DNA of 64,000 nt from Ampullaceana balthica (Eukaryota > Mollusca > Gastropoda > Lymnaeidae). This document shows positions 1 to 12,047 of the stretch, piece by piece. Each line of letters opens with the position of its first letter. Within the stretch, counting starts at the first letter, position 1. Made by a program: the position numbers and the translations under genes. The notes beneath the pieces were generated by a model. The model worked only from the letters and a program-made list of their open reading frames with translations, made no database searches and was not told the DNA's origin. The stretch covers positions 449,811 through 513,810 of the forward strand of contig CALYLW010000169.1 of NCBI GenBank assembly GCA_944989445.1, written 5' to 3'.

Positions 1-3000
1 TCATACATTTTTCTAACTTTCTTTAATATTGTTGTGCATGTGATGTCCTATCCAAAATGACGCCAAGAGCAAGACAGAAAGGATGGCGAGACCAACCCCG
101 TCAATAGCTCAATAGCGCAGAGGATCTCACAATGTTCAGGTTGCAAAACACTTCGGCTTGACTAAACCGTTTGAACAACGAGATTTAGCAAATCCCAACA
201 TTGGATTTAAAAAAAAACAAACAACTCCAGACTTTTCAAGAAAACTAACTCACTATTTCGATCTAGGATTAGAAACAAAAATTAAATAAAACAGATATAT
301 TTGTATATTAAGATTTAATTACTTTATTCTTACAAATAAATGGGACTACACCTTCGTGACATTGAAAATATCTCGCAGTTTTAAACATAATTTATTTGAC
401 AATCATGTAATTTTCAGTCGAGCTAATTGAAGCTATAAAATACTGATAACTTCAGTAGGATTAATGTTCCACCCCACACTCCTACTACTTTTCCCACAAT
501 GGATCACTCCATCCTGCCCGTCTTATCACACTTTGAGAACCACGTCTGCAGAGCATGATGCCGGAGCAGCTCATCATTAAGTTCAAGATGTTAATTGAAA
601 GCAGGCAGCGCTGTCAGCGGTGAGCTGGCTTGCATCAAGGCTGCTCGCAGTGAAGAATCAGATATACGTCAAAGAATGAAACGAGAGGCAAGGGCGTAAA
701 ACACACATCCTTGCCTCACAATAGGAATTTGGTGACGAGAGGTTGAGACAGTCGCGATGATTGCTTTGAAGGAAGATGTGCCAGCATTTGAGTTTATCGG
801 ATGTTCGGTAGTGGAAGTCACGTGTTGTGGAGATGGCTGGTGGCATTGATAAAACTAGCACCAATATAATATATCAACAACTACAGTAGATGTAATGTTT
901 TTTGTTGGATGGGGAGGACTTGACTAAAGGACTACCAGCGAGATGTTTGAGGACATTCAACATTGATGAAGCCTTGACTAAATGACTACCCGCGAGATGT
1001 TTGAGGACGTTTAACATTGATGCATTCAAAGTTATAATCATGGTTGAAATTAAAATAAAAAATGGTTTTAAAAAAAATAATAACTAGTGCTGATATATAA
1101 ACACTTGCATGCTGACAAAAAAAATTTGTAAATATAAAAAATAGCACTATAAAGCCTGAAGCAGGAAGGGATATGTTTAAATTTTAGGTATCTCTGACAA
1201 TTAGAATTCACGCGGCTTGAAATACTAGTTTCATTTTACCCATGAAAACGTATTCCATTTAATAGGGTACTTGTAATAGTTATCACTGGAATGCAGGTTG
1301 CTAAAGGTGATGACACCTATTTTTCCTCCCTTACGTATTCCACTAGATGTCAATTTCCACGAAGGCAGTCCTGGTAACTGGCAAAAAGCGACGCGTGTTG
1401 TGGGGGGGGATTAAGTCCAAGCCAACTCCGACAGGCGTCAGTTGACAGGTAAAGGTTTTAAGAATGTACACAACACCGTGACAAGGGAAATGAAAGGATC
1501 TCGTTTGTTACTGAATCGTATTTTAAAGAGAAACCTGTTTCAATAAACGTTCATCGCGGACAAATATCTATGGACATTACAATTTAAGAAATATATAACA
1601 TGTTACAAAGCTTTTAGTCGCCTACATTTTAAATTAATCTCAACAGGAAGATGTTGACAACAGATTCGATACATTTACCAAGCAATACCTCTATAAACAA
1701 CCCTTTTATTATACACACAGAGCAATGGCATTAAGAGACCCAGCCATAACCAAACAAAGATCTCGGCGTGAAATTCAGCTCTCTTAACACCACTGCAGCG
1801 ATAAATAAAATTCGGCGAATGTTTTGGTTATACTAATCGGACATTCAGTCTCGTTAGATATCCATTGACTTCATGACGAGGTTTCACATGCACACACGTG
1901 CTCACCACGCACTGAGGTCGGGGTGACATTGTGATAGGAGTTGACACATCTCAGGGTAAAGTGGTGTCATTTAAAACATGCAACGCACAATGGGGAAAAG
2001 ATCTGCACCTGCCGCAACAAGGGGTGGAGAAAACGTGAATACAGAGTCGGATCTAAGTGTGTGTGTGGGGGGGGTGTACACCTGTCCCATAAAAATAGGG
2101 ACCAACCGGGTAGACATTTTCTACCGGGTACCAAATCCGAATAGTTAGATGTACTATTTGCCGGATCCGGACCGAGTACTAGGGTTGTTAAACGAAAATA
2201 GGAAATCCGAATTAATTTCGGTTTTGAACCATCAAAATTAGTAAATATGGCGAGTGGCGGTAGTCACTAGAAGTAAACACGAAATTGTCGTAGAAAATTA
2301 GTTTATTAACTTTATATCTTTATAATTTCAAATTATTAATTTCTATTATTAGGTTACATTTGTTATATTTTTAAAAAAATTTAAGTATACTAATCTTGAT
2401 ATTTATCGAATTCCAAAATAGTATTTTTTTAAAGGAATTTTTAGAAATTTGGCTCTTTGCAAGGGCACTATTTGCCGAAGCGAATAGTTCCGGTTTCTCC
2501 CTACATAAAAAGGAAGAATTTTTAGTTACGAAAAATTCTTCTTATAAAAAAGAGAACGAAGAAAACGCATATCTCCTATAAGAATAAGGGCCTCTTTCAA
2601 TTCTATCTTTTTTATCATAATATGGATCTGAAGGTAAGCAAACTAACCAATACACATGTAGAAGATGGGGAAGCTGGAAGAATATTTAGAAATGATACCA
2701 TTTGCTAACAATGAAAAAAAGTATGAAAAGGAAGGGACGATATGTGTGTGCGCGGGGGGGGGGCTGTACAGTTTCCCTTTTTGTCTTCTAGAACTCAACA
2801 TGTCTTCGCGTGTGGTAGTGGTGTTTAATTGATTAATGCTCCAAATGCTTTATCTCATTGTTGGTTAAATTCAATAAATTAAATTTGACCACAGTAGAAA
2901 TAAGACGTTTTGCAAACCGTTTTAAGTGTCTGAGTCCTCAACCGCCAGTCAGGGTCACCTACCTATCCCCATGCCAGGGTCACCTGACTACCAATTAGAG

Positions 3001-3359
3001 TCCCTAACTCATTCATGTATCAAAGAAGCTGTTTATACCCCACACGTTTACTGAAGGCATTGGTGTTGTCAACAAACAAAACTACTTGTAAACAAGACGC
3101 GTTTCATTAATTATTCATTATCGGCACTAGACATGGAGTCTTCTACCCTTAAAGGTCAGTATAGTTTATTGCTGTGTTAAAACGGAAGCTACGCCAAGAT
3201 ATAATACATGTACACATCTATTGCTTCATATCAGTAGTTTGGTGCGTTATGTGTGTAAGTCTCGGCACTGTATCAGTATGTATCTATTTGTATGTGCATT
3301 TGTGGGTGTTAATTACGTTGTTTCATTTGTTAAATTGTATTGGGTGCTGGACATGTCTG
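1..3359. other. AT-rich non-coding stretch, no gene recognised
   Basis: No open frame here resembles a known protein and none has convincing splice sites joined to a neighbour. It is inferred to be intron, or distal sequence, of the minus-strand RERE-like gene whose exon 3 lies at 10009-10111. The contents are AT-rich DNA, a short direct repeat at 920-1022, and two (GT)n-plus-poly-G tracts near 2058-2080 and 2741-2762. Positions about 2070-2260 contain CCGGATCCGG-type bits that loosely recall the GGGGTGTACCGGATT element family seen at 18183, but too weakly to call. Confidence 0.6.
920..1022. repeat. Two-copy direct repeat, 54-bp period
   Basis: Positions 920-968 and 974-1022 are two near-identical copies of a block beginning TTGACTAAA and ending AACATTGATG. 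They differ at only a few positions, so this looks like a recent local tandem duplication. No coding potential is seen. Confidence 0.85.
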
Positions 3360-4318
3360 ATGTGTGTAGTGCCTCGTGTGTTTAGTGTCTCGTGTGTTTA
3401 GTGTCTGGTGTGTGTAGTGTCTCATATGTTTAGTGTCTGGTGTGTGTAGTGTCTCGTATGTTAAGTGTCTGGTGTGTGTAGTGTCTCGTATGCGTAGTGT
3501 ATGGCGTGTGCTGTGTCACGTATGTGTAGTGTCTGGTGTGTGTAGTGTCTCGTATGTCTAGTGTCTGTTGTGTGTAGTGACTCGTATGTCTAGTGTCTGG
3601 TGTGTTTAGTGTCTCGTATGTGTAGTGCCTGGTGTGTGTAGTGTCTCGTATGTCTAGTGTCTCGTATGTCTAGTGTCTGGTGTGTTTAGTGTCTCGTATG
3701 TTTAGTGTCTGGTGTGTGTAGTGTCTCGTATGTTTAGTGTCTCGTATGTCTAGTGTCTGGTGTGTGTAGTGTCTAGTATGTCTAGTGTGTTTAGTATCTC
3801 GTATGTTTAGTGTCTGTTGTGTGTAGTGTCTCGTATGTTTAGTGTGTGATGTCTGGTGTGTGTAGTGTCTCGTATTTTTAGTGTCTGTAGTGTCTCGTGT
3901 GTGTAGTGTCTGGTGTGTGTAGTGTCTCGTATGTCTAGTGTCTGGTGTGTGTAGAGTCTCGTATGTTTAGTGTCTGGTGTGTGTAGTGTCTCGTATGTGT
4001 AGTGTCTCGTATGTGTAGTGTCTGGTGTGTTTATTGTCTCGTATGGGTAGTGTCTTGTGTGTGTCACGTATGTTTAGTGTCTGGTGTGTGTAGGTCTCGT
4101 ATGTTTAGTGTATGGTGTGTGTAGTGTCTCGTATGTGTAGTGTCTGGTGTGTGTAGTGTCTCGTATGTGTAGTGTCTGGTGTGCTTATTGTCTCGTATGT
4201 GTAGTGTCTTGTGTGTGTCACGTATGTGTAGTGTCTGGTATGTGTAGTGTCTCGTATGTGTAGTGTCTGGTGTGTGCTGTGTCACGTAGCCTATGTGTAG
4301 TGTCTTGTGTAGTGCCCA
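3360..4318. repeat. Minisatellite, 16-bp unit in 32-bp alternation
   Basis: About 60 copies of a GT-rich 16-mer alternate between two forms, TAGTGTCTGGTGTGTG and TAGTGTCTCGTATGTT, giving a 32-bp higher-order unit. Because 3 x 16 = 48, the minus strand has long repetitive open frames rich in His, Thr, Tyr and Arg. These are products of the repeat, not genes. Confidence 0.93.
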
Positions 4319-7069
4319 GTATAAGTGAAGTGTATATATTAATCTATAAACAGGCCTAGCCCCCCACCACCCACCAGGACAGACAGAATCCACCCAGCTC
4401 CACAGTAAACTTGAACCTGTCAATACCAACAGTCAACAAGTGGGACCGTGAGATCAATGTGTCCAGTAAAGTGTAGAGACTGGATTCCTACCCAAGCTGA
4501 CACCACACGGGCTTTGTCACTGGATACAATATGTCTGTCTACACGATCCATGTGTTGAATATTACTGTATTAATCACGATAATCACGATGGTAGGTTTGT
4601 CAGACAACACGACCGTTGCGCAAGATGCGTTTACACATGAAATGTCAATTTGAAAATGTTCGGGTCTTCTACAAGAGCAAACACGACCCGTTTGAGAGCC
4701 ACTGTCACTTAATCTTTTCGAGTCAGACCAGCACGAGAGGTTATAGTACAGCTCCGTTGAGCCAAACTGATCTACGGGAAAACTGTGCCAGCAACGATTT
4801 GCTTCAGTTCTGCCCTACGCGATAGGCCTTGCTGGTACAGAGGGTGAGAAAGGGCTACAACAGTATTGATCTACCTTGGAGTAGCTTTTCTCTTTGTTTG
4901 CCGTTTCTCCTGTCTCGCTGTTCACTTTATATCTTTACAGGAGGCATGCTCTGTCCTCTACTATAGCTACTGCACTTGTCATATTCACTCGGATGTTTAC
5001 AACTCCATCTTCATCTCTAATTTTAAAAGTATTATTAGCAAAAAAATTGTACCCCATCTTTCCATACCCCGAACTTTTGTTCCTTACTTATTCCCTGGCT
5101 TTAATTTATTTACGTGAGGGAAAAAAATGCTATTCTTCCTTTCTCTATAACCTCATATTCTGCCTGTTATTCCTTGCTTTTATCGTTGCTTCATTTTCAT
5201 GACGTCGTTTGGATTTTTTTATACACCTTTTCTTTTAAGTTCATTCCGTAAAATCGTATTATTTGTTGTTTTTTTAATGTACACCCCTTACTTTATTTCT
5301 GGCGTATTTTAAGACCACATTGCAGAACACGTATTACGTTCCGTCAGACGCACGTAACCACAACTCTGCTTGTAAGCATTTCTAGCTGTACGACAACAAT
5401 GGTGTTCTCGTCCAGATGACAACGGGGCATCTCTCTTTTCATGGGCATTAAAAGGATAAAATCGATTGCCTAGTAATATTTGTGTTGTTTTTTACGTCAA
5501 GCTATAATTTAAAAAAATCATATCAGTCGTAAGTAAGCTATTTTCTAGAAACTCCACAAATTTTACCAGAAAAGAACGTCACTGACAACTCAACAAAACA
5601 AGGAAATTTTTCGTTTGACAAGTTATTCCCCCCCCCCGACCCACAATGGTTACCTAGTATCAAGTGTTCCACCACTGGGCCAATGTTATCAAAATAGCTT
5701 CATCAAGAGACACTCGTCACTAGAGGCTTGTGCGACACAACACATTTTGATGGATGGTTCCAGAAGGCGGCGTATCGGGGTGGCAGGATTCAAGAGTTAA
5801 GATAGACATGACCACCAACACAACTCCATTTTACCTTCACCTCTACAATAAGCTAACTATCAAAATCTGTGTAAGTGGACATGATGCGGGGGATTCTAAT
5901 GGTATATTAAAAACTTCTAGTTAGTAACTAACTCTTGCAATATATAATATGCTTACAGATTCATAGTATTTTTAAATTATGTTGTCTATATTTTTTTTGT
6001 TGCTGATTTTATTTTATTTGTTTAAGCGAAAAAAAACTTTCTTTAAACTATCTGTATGTCATTTAAAATCAAAAGATATGTGCGGGCCATAAAGGCTTTC
6101 TGTCCACTCTCACCATTACTGTAGAGGGGGCCCTACATCTGCCTAGCTGCACGCCTGTAGTATGTCTACCGCAAAAAAGAGGGGGTGGGGTGGGTGGGGG
6201 GAGCTGACTGCCAGGATGAACTTGGAGAGTTATCTTGAATTTGGTGAATGAGCGAATCGATATGTCATTATGGATAGTGAGTTAAGTGAGTCGATTAGTA
6301 ACCCGTCCCGGTGGTGAGGCGATCGATAGGTCGAATTTGGTGAGTGAGTGATTCGATTATGGAAGTGAGATTGACGGAATAATAGAATCGATTCGTGTCA
6401 TGCCAGTGATGATCTGATCGATATGGAATGATTTTAAGTCGAGTATGGTTTATGGAGTCGCGCCGGTGTGCGGAACGGAATGTCGCAAGGTAAGTCGCGA
6501 CCAGATTCTTTTTTTTTCTTTCCTTCTTTTTTTTTAAATGCTAAACTAACGAGAGAATGATTGACTAGCGGAAAGAGTTTATTGCACGCTTTTTCCGCCT
6601 GTACTTTTAATGCTTTTATGTATATACGTATGTGTGATATTATTTATCCTCGAATAATGTTACAACAATTATTATTCAAACAAATATTTGCAAGGAATTG
6701 AACTTTTTAAAATGACACGATTTGTATAATTAAAAGATTACTGGCTTGTCACTTCATTTTCTACTTATAACTTATTTTCAAGTCGTATAATGGATAGCTA
6801 ATATTAGTTACTAGCTCTTTATTCGCAACAACAACAAAATTGAGCTCGTCGCATAATTACAATTTTAAGTTTTTCAAACTTGTAATAAACTTTTTTTCTC
6901 AAACTAACAAAAAATGGGCATGTGTGTATAAGAGTTTTGTAGAAAAGGAAGAAAAATACAGCAGTTTGTGATATTAAATATTAAAAATATAGTTTGCCAG
7001 ATAGTCTTATGATAATCAATTTACCAGTCTTAGTGCAGTTTGCAGCACATATATATCAATTAAAGTAAG
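4319..7069. other. Non-coding stretch, no gene recognised
   Basis: Several 60-100 codon open frames occur, for example 4866-5117 and 4894-5202 on the plus strand, but they have no recognisable domain and no supporting splice context. Positions 6200-6470 are enriched in ATCGAT and GTGAGTGA words, a degenerate simple-sequence patch. A good-looking donor, AAG followed by GTAAGT, lies at about 6490 on the plus strand, but no acceptor or open frame supports an exon. Confidence 0.55.
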
Positions 7070-7275
7070 TCCCATAACCGGTGGTCGTAGGCGGTCCCTA
7101 ATGTTACCATTATTAGAGCTTACTAGGGGCTTGGTAGACCTTGGTGGGGGGCCCCGATTCCCTTCCAGGTCAGCGGAGGACTTTCTTGTCGTTAGTCATT
7201 CATCATTTTTATTTTGGCTTTAACGTGGGCTCGATCCCACGCCCCTCATCTTGTGAGGCGAGCACACTATTGACT
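7070..7275 (-). mobile_element. tRNA-derived SINE-like element (candidate)
   Basis: On the minus strand, 7275 to about 7210 looks like a degenerate tRNA head. It has a B-box match, GGATCGAGCCC (rc of 7227-7237), flanked by a short T-arm stem (GTGGG/CCCAC). Before it is an anticodon-arm-like CTCACAA loop similar to tRNA-Val(CAC). A non-tRNA body follows to about 7070. Pol III B-boxes of this form are diagnostic of tRNAs and tRNA-SINEs. The A-box and acceptor stem are poor, so a SINE remnant is more likely than a functional tRNA gene. No second copy was seen in the window. Confidence 0.45.
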
Positions 7276-8948
7276 TCGTTATAAAGTGGCATCAAATAGA
7301 CTGGTAAAAAAAAGTTCTTTGTTTGTTTGTTTGTTGTTTTAAATTCCAGTTGATGTTTTCTGGTGTGTCGCTATAGAAATTAAACAATAATATTATATTT
7401 TGACTTATTTTTATCAAATGGCGAAAATCAATTAATGACTCAAGGAGAGAACGCATACAATAATTGGAGGGGAAAAAAAGTGTGGGTATATTTTAATTCA
7501 CATTTTCCATTTAAGTAGCGAAATTTTTTCTTCCGTCAGCTGAGCTTGACAAAAAAACAACAACTAGGTTTTAGGATAAATTTTGTCTTTGGAACACAGT
7601 GTTGTAGCCGACTATAAGACTACGTAGTGCCATACTAAACCTGTTACGATTCTGTGCTTGCAGACTGGGCCGTGACTTTGAATAAAGGTTGACCGCGGGA
7701 CAACCCTCCTCGCCATTAGAACATCCTCAAACGCCCCTCTTCCTCCTCGGGTAATGGGGATTATCCTGACCAACACTGAAAGACATTCTCGGACGTGTCT
7801 CGTAAGCCAAACCTTACCAAGCGGCTCGGCTGTCCACCCAGCCCCAATAACCCCAGCTCCCAATCCTTTGTTGTCCACGTCTCGGCACATGCCACTATTT
7901 CAGTCACGGAATTCCTGCTCTCAATTAGATGGATCACAATGATAAGACGGGGCCAACACTCGCCTCTCTTTAACCCGGACTCAAAATTTATACCGGCCAC
8001 CGGTAGGAGTGAGATTCGGGGGAGAGGGGAGAGAATGCTAAAATGTCGTCAGGGGACAGAACACCAAATGCTTCCCTCTCCTGTACAGTGTACATCCCAA
8101 TGTTAACTGGAAAACACGTTTCTGAAGCTTTAAAATAAACCTCCATATCCCATAAGGCCTTTAAAATCTTTTGAAAAACAACATGATTTAGTTCCTTTAA
8201 AAACAAATGAATATACTTTATAGTTGTGTCCCAGCAAAACAATGAAATATAATACGCTGAGAACTCAGAGAATTCATGGATGTTCTAAATACAGTATAGT
8301 GTTTAAAATACTTAAATGTATTTTGAAGGGAGAGAGAAATCATATTTGAACGGGAGATAAGGGAATACATTTTTTGACAAATTTTAAAACTATTAATTAA
8401 AACTTAATTTTTTATTATTTGTAAGAATAAGTTAATAATTATAACAGATTAATTTTAAACTTGAGATTAATTTGCCCTGAAACACTAACGCAAGTATATT
8501 TTAATGTACAATAATACTGTTATTAAGGGTATCAATTGAAAACCATGCGGGATAGTATACTTAGTTACTTAAAGTTTTTTAATCTTGATTGATTTTCGCT
8601 TGGATCGCACCACAAACATATAAATATAGTTGAGTTACTGTACTTACAAACATACTTATATCATACGAGACCTTGAAGGCGCTCTTGCGTAGAGCTCAGT
8701 TCACCATGGTCGATCTTATAGTGAATACAATTAAACCGTTTGCTTGACACCAATATCAGTCATAATCGTCAATACATGCAACGTCAGCTTTGCCCCTTTC
8801 TTGTCACCGTCTTATATATTGTACGCGAGTTTCAAATAAGCAAGTAATTACGGACTCGTGTTTGTCCATTGCGATTAACTCAATACATCTCGACTAGACA
8901 AGCGGGGAGTAGGCCGGGCATTTCCACAATGCGCTCCCTTGTAACCCC
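7276..8948. other. Non-coding stretch, no gene recognised
   Basis: Positions 7600-8110 are less AT-rich than their surroundings and open on both strands (for example 7795-8106 plus and 7612-7890 minus). I recognise no domain, and the overlapping frames argue against either being real. The rest is AT-rich. A short (TTTG)n run lies at about 7316-7335. Confidence 0.5.
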
Positions 8949-9053
8949 GATATATAAATCGAGTGGGGTAAGGGGAGGTAAAAGCAATATTTCTGCTTTT
9001 CTTGGTTTTGGTTGCAGAACCTGTGTAAAGGCGTGTCGTGTCTAATGGTGAGT
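8949..9053 (+). promoter_or_regulatory. TATA-like box followed by exon-like block (weak)
   Basis: A TATATAAA match sits at about 8950-8957. About 60 bp downstream a pyrimidine-rich tract ends in TTGCAG. Then comes a 30-odd-base block ending in ATG, immediately followed by a strong donor GTGAGTAA at about 9048. That could be a promoter plus a tiny first exon, or an acceptor-microexon-donor on the plus strand, antisense to the RERE-like gene. All these signals are short and can occur by chance. Confidence 0.2.
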
Positions 9054-10008
9054 AAATAACATTTCCAAGATTTCTATGGTCACTATGGACAACAGTTCGT
9101 TAAGTGGCGGCCCGAATACACATGACGCCCGGCTGCCCAGTGATGTTGGTGAGACTCCGGAATACGACTCCGACTCCCGTTGGTGAGATTGAATCTCCAA
9201 GACTCGGTGGGGCGGGTGGGGGTCAATGGCGTGACGCAGTGATCCATTCAGTTGGAAAGTGCAAATAGAGCTTCATAGAAATCCATGCTTACTTGAGGTG
9301 GCTCACCAACCAACTAGATAACAGGACGCCGATTCTTAGGATCCGCCGCAACACAAGTGAGTCAATGAGCCGGTCAAGTGGTCATCTTACTAAAGGACCA
9401 CTGGACTAAAATGATGGTGTGTGTACGATCATCACTTATGAATTCAACTGTTATGCATTATACAATGACCTGGGAGTACGTTGATAATAGATAATTCTAC
9501 TAAAAGCGCGAACATTTGGATATTTGCTAAGACATTTCAATGAGATCAGGTTCGTAATCATCCGATCAAAGGATGGTCAAATTTTTAAAATTTCAATTAT
9601 ATTTTTCATCATTTAGTTTTTATGGCAAAAGTTTGTCATTTAAACCAATTGTCTCTAAAGACAATGACTCCAAAGTGTGATATAACAATAATAATGCTAA
9701 ATGGTGGACTTAAATTTGTAAGGTAAAAAGTGACTGTATTACAGTCTGTTATGTTTCCTTACGCTGTTACCTTATTGGCAGGGGGTTGGGAGTGGGAGAG
9801 AGACAGATGGAGAGAGAAAAGAGTCTGTAGAGAGTTTTAAAAATAATGTTAAAAGTAAACAATAAAAATATAAAGAGAGAGCGAGAGAGATCGCGTCGGC
9901 ATCAAAATTCACGGTAGATAACATTAAGAACGATTAAAAGACAGAGTCGATGTGGCAAATGTACACATAAAAGGGTAAGAGGTGGTCAAACAACAACAAT
10001 GTACTCAC
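9054..10008. other. Intron 3 of the RERE-like gene (5' part)
   Basis: Minus-strand intron sequence beginning with donor GTGAGT at 10008-10003. I searched the minus strand to position 1 for the conserved continuation of the BAH and ELM2 domains and found no match, so the next exon is probably outside the window. A GA-rich low-complexity patch lies at 9780-9895. Confidence 0.7.
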
Positions 10009-10111
10009 TGTGCAATTCTCTATCCAAAGTCAAATGATGGTACACACTACCAGGGACCTCCGACAGACGAAAGAACCATTTTATTCCAACCATCAAAGTA
10101 TCCCGTTTGGT
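10009..10111 (-). CDS. RERE: RERE/atrophin-like exon 3, central BAH-domain segment
   Basis: This is a 103-bp internal exon coding for 34 residues plus one base. The minus strand has a pyrimidine tract ending CCTGACCAG before the exon and donor A|GTGAGT after it. The translation includes KRDTLM, IKWFFR, LSEVPGSVY and HLTLDRELH. From family knowledge, vertebrate RERE has VKWYYR-x-SEVP-x-SVY-x-x-L-x-x-DR at exactly this point of its BAH domain, directly after the segment encoded by exon 2. The BAH domain is a chromatin/protein-binding fold in this nuclear co-repressor. The incoming phase is 0, which fits exon 2 if its donor is CTG|GTAGGT. The outgoing phase is 1. The ELM2, SANT, GATA-finger and atrophin regions expected next were not found here. 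Confidence 0.85.
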
Positions 10112-10482
10112 CTGGTCAGGGAGGGGGGGAGAGCAAAGCACAATTTTAAAAAGGGGCAACAGCAATGGTATTAATTCAAATAGGTTTTAAGGTAAACTAA
10201 ATTAGAAAATGTAACAATACTATACATGCGATGTTTAAAATATTTCAGGTGAAAAAGTGTGAAGTGGTGTAATAATGCTTGGGGAAGGAATAATTTTTAA
10301 AAAATGAGTTGTAATAGCCAGCGCTGATTGGCGGGTTATTTTTAGTTTAATGCATGCTAAGAATGTACTGTTTTCCCCCTCAGTGAACAATGATGACATA
10401 AAATTATGTCAAACTGATCTGCTAAGCTGACTTGGGTTTTGTTCATAACGAACAACATTGAATTAATGAATGGTTTACCTAC
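10112..10482 (-). other. Intron 2 of the RERE-like gene, 371 bp
   Basis: This short intron lies between exons 2 and 3. On the minus strand it starts GTAGGT (10482 downward) and ends CTGACCAG (10112). An alternative donor four bases further on (TAG|GTAAAC) would break the phase with exon 3, so GTAGGT is preferred. A C-rich tract at 10121-10131 provides the polypyrimidine stretch. Confidence 0.75.
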
Positions 10483-10553
10483 CAGGTTAAATCTCTGTAT
10501 AGCACACACAAAATAGGGTTTGCCTTTCTCGCGGTTCTGGAGGTAAGCAGTAT
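10483..10553 (-). CDS. RERE: RERE/atrophin-like exon 2, start of BAH domain
   Basis: This 71-bp exon completes a split Asp codon and adds 23 residues, including TAYLQNREKGKPYFVCAIQR and then FNL. In RERE proteins the BAH domain has D-x-x-Y-x-x-x-x-x-x-x-x-PYF-x-C-x-IQ-x-F-x-L at this position, so the match is specific. The acceptor on the minus strand is CTTTCCTTTCAG. The chosen donor is CTG|GTAGGT. The two leading bases AT join the single G left by exon 1 (27163) to give GAT (Asp), an exact phase match across a 16.6 kb intron. It was too short to be noticed as an open frame by itself. Confidence 0.87.
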
Positions 10554-11082
10554 CTGAAAGGAAAGAGAAGAAACGTTTAAAAAACACAACTCAAGCCTTT
10601 CTATTACTGGAATGGAACGCATGCTAAGACACGATAAATTCAAAAGGATTAACGACACAATCCTTACGTGTCGTATTGGATATCGGATCTTTGCTTTTAT
10701 CGGTAACCAAAAACTACCAGTCAAATTTTTCTTAAAACGTGTTTGCTTCATGGACTTAGTCAACCCCTGTAAATGTTGGAATTCTGGAGGAAAACATATT
10801 TCAGATCTGCTATTGACATTAACGATACCAGACTCTATTACCGTAGCCTTGATGTTTAAAGTTACATTATGCCATCGACATTTCCCGTTCCAGTTACAAT
10901 CCGATGACCAACGAGACGACCGTGACGTAGGCTAGTAATGGCCAGCAGTGTTTGTTGTGCCCCACGCGATTCACTTTTAGAATTTGCCGCAACGCTCATT
11001 TTGACTAGGGGTTATGTTCACCAAGTATGGAACACATTTTTACGGAAATCACCTGGAGGAAGAAATCTATAAACACAACACG

Positions 11083-11110
11083 ATTTATTTATTTATTTAT
11101 TTATTTATTT
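11083..11110. repeat. (TTTA)n microsatellite
   Basis: Seven tandem TTTA units, followed by a (GT)n and poly-G tract to about 11129. Confidence 0.95.
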
Positions 11111-11273
11111 GTGTGTGGGGGAGGGGGGGAGCAAAAATTCTTAACTGGCAGGTCGAAAGATTGACACGTGGAGAGTTCAAATTAAAGTAGAGTTAAGCAG
11201 CAAGAAAAAAAAAGTCTGGCCAGGAAGTGAGCACCAACTCTCGGTGGCTTTTTAAAGAAGGGCTGCGTCTATT

Positions 11274-12047
11274 CGGACCGGGTCCGCACTAGCCTTAGGT
11301 GATCGCTATGGACACATGGCGGGTTCTTTTAGATTAAAAAAAAGTGGTTTAAAAAAGTTAAAATTATGTTAATTTCATTGTTTTTGGCTTGTGTTTTAAA
11401 ATGTATTTTTACGCTCAGGCTGAGAAAAAAATAAGAAAAAAGATTGAGAAAGTAGAAAGGAGTAACATACCTATCACTAAACTTACCCACACCCTATAAA
11501 CCTATCACTAAACCTAACCCCATCCTTAAAACCTATCACTAAACCTAACACACCTAAAATCCTATCATAAACCTAACCCACACCCTTAAAACCTATACTA
11601 AACCCTTACCCCTCACCTAATACTACATCTACTAACTTACCCACACCCCTAAAAAACCTATTGACTAAATCCTAACCCCACACCTATAACTATAGGCTTA
11701 GGCCCTACGTAGATAAGTCATTGTATGTACAAATTATCACTAAACCTATCCCTAAACCTTAAAGGTGATTCTGTCAGTGACAATAAACCTATGAAAAAAA
11801 TATTATTAATTATCAATTCATGTAAAAAAAAAAAAATTAGAAAAAAAAAAAACAAAAAAAAAGATCCCAAAAAAAGATCGAAACCAGATCCTCCTAATGG
11901 TATCGGTGCTGCGCTATTGATGCGGCCCGCTCGATTCGATGGGATAAAATTGGATGGTTTTTACACTTTTAAAGAAAATTCTTTAAAATTAACGCTTACT
12001 ACGACTAGGGGTCGAATAGCATCGCAGCCTTTACGGACCCGGGTCCG
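11274..12047. repeat. Inverted repeat ending in CGGACC(C)GGGTCCG palindromes
   Basis: CGGACCGGGTCCG at 11274-11286 and the perfect palindrome CGGACCCGGGTCCG at 12034-12047 lie in related contexts. The outer flank CTATTCGG on the left matches CCGAATAG on the right in inverse orientation. This could mark the ends of a degenerate DNA element that encloses the A/C-rich repeat at 11463-11760. No target-site duplication was found. Confidence 0.4.
11463..11760. repeat. Degenerate C/A-rich tandem repeat
   Basis: Irregular units of about 30 bp are built from CCTATCACTAAACCTAACCC and CACCCTTAAAA. The words CCTAACCC and ACCCTTA recall telomeric CCCTAA repeats, but the unit is longer and not a pure hexamer, so this is a minisatellite rather than an interstitial telomere. 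Confidence 0.75.

Noticed and set aside
3807..4429. Minus-strand frames of 86 and 121 codons rich in His-Thr-Arg-Tyr
   Set aside because: Produced by the 16-bp minisatellite; repetitive, and no start or splice context.
7210..7275. Functional tRNA gene
   Set aside because: The A-box and acceptor stem are not convincing, and a non-tRNA body follows, so a SINE remnant is the better reading.
1..10008. Further RERE-like exons (rest of BAH, ELM2, SANT)
   Set aside because: Minus-strand scanning for the conserved motifs that should follow exon 3 gave no convincing match.
10474..10482. Alternative exon 2 donor TAG|GTAAAC
   Set aside because: It would leave phase 1, while the only usable exon 3 acceptor requires phase 0; CTG|GTAGGT fits.
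11463..11760. Interstitial telomere
   Set aside because: CCTAACCC words are present, but the unit is about 30 bp and irregular, not tandem CCCTAA.
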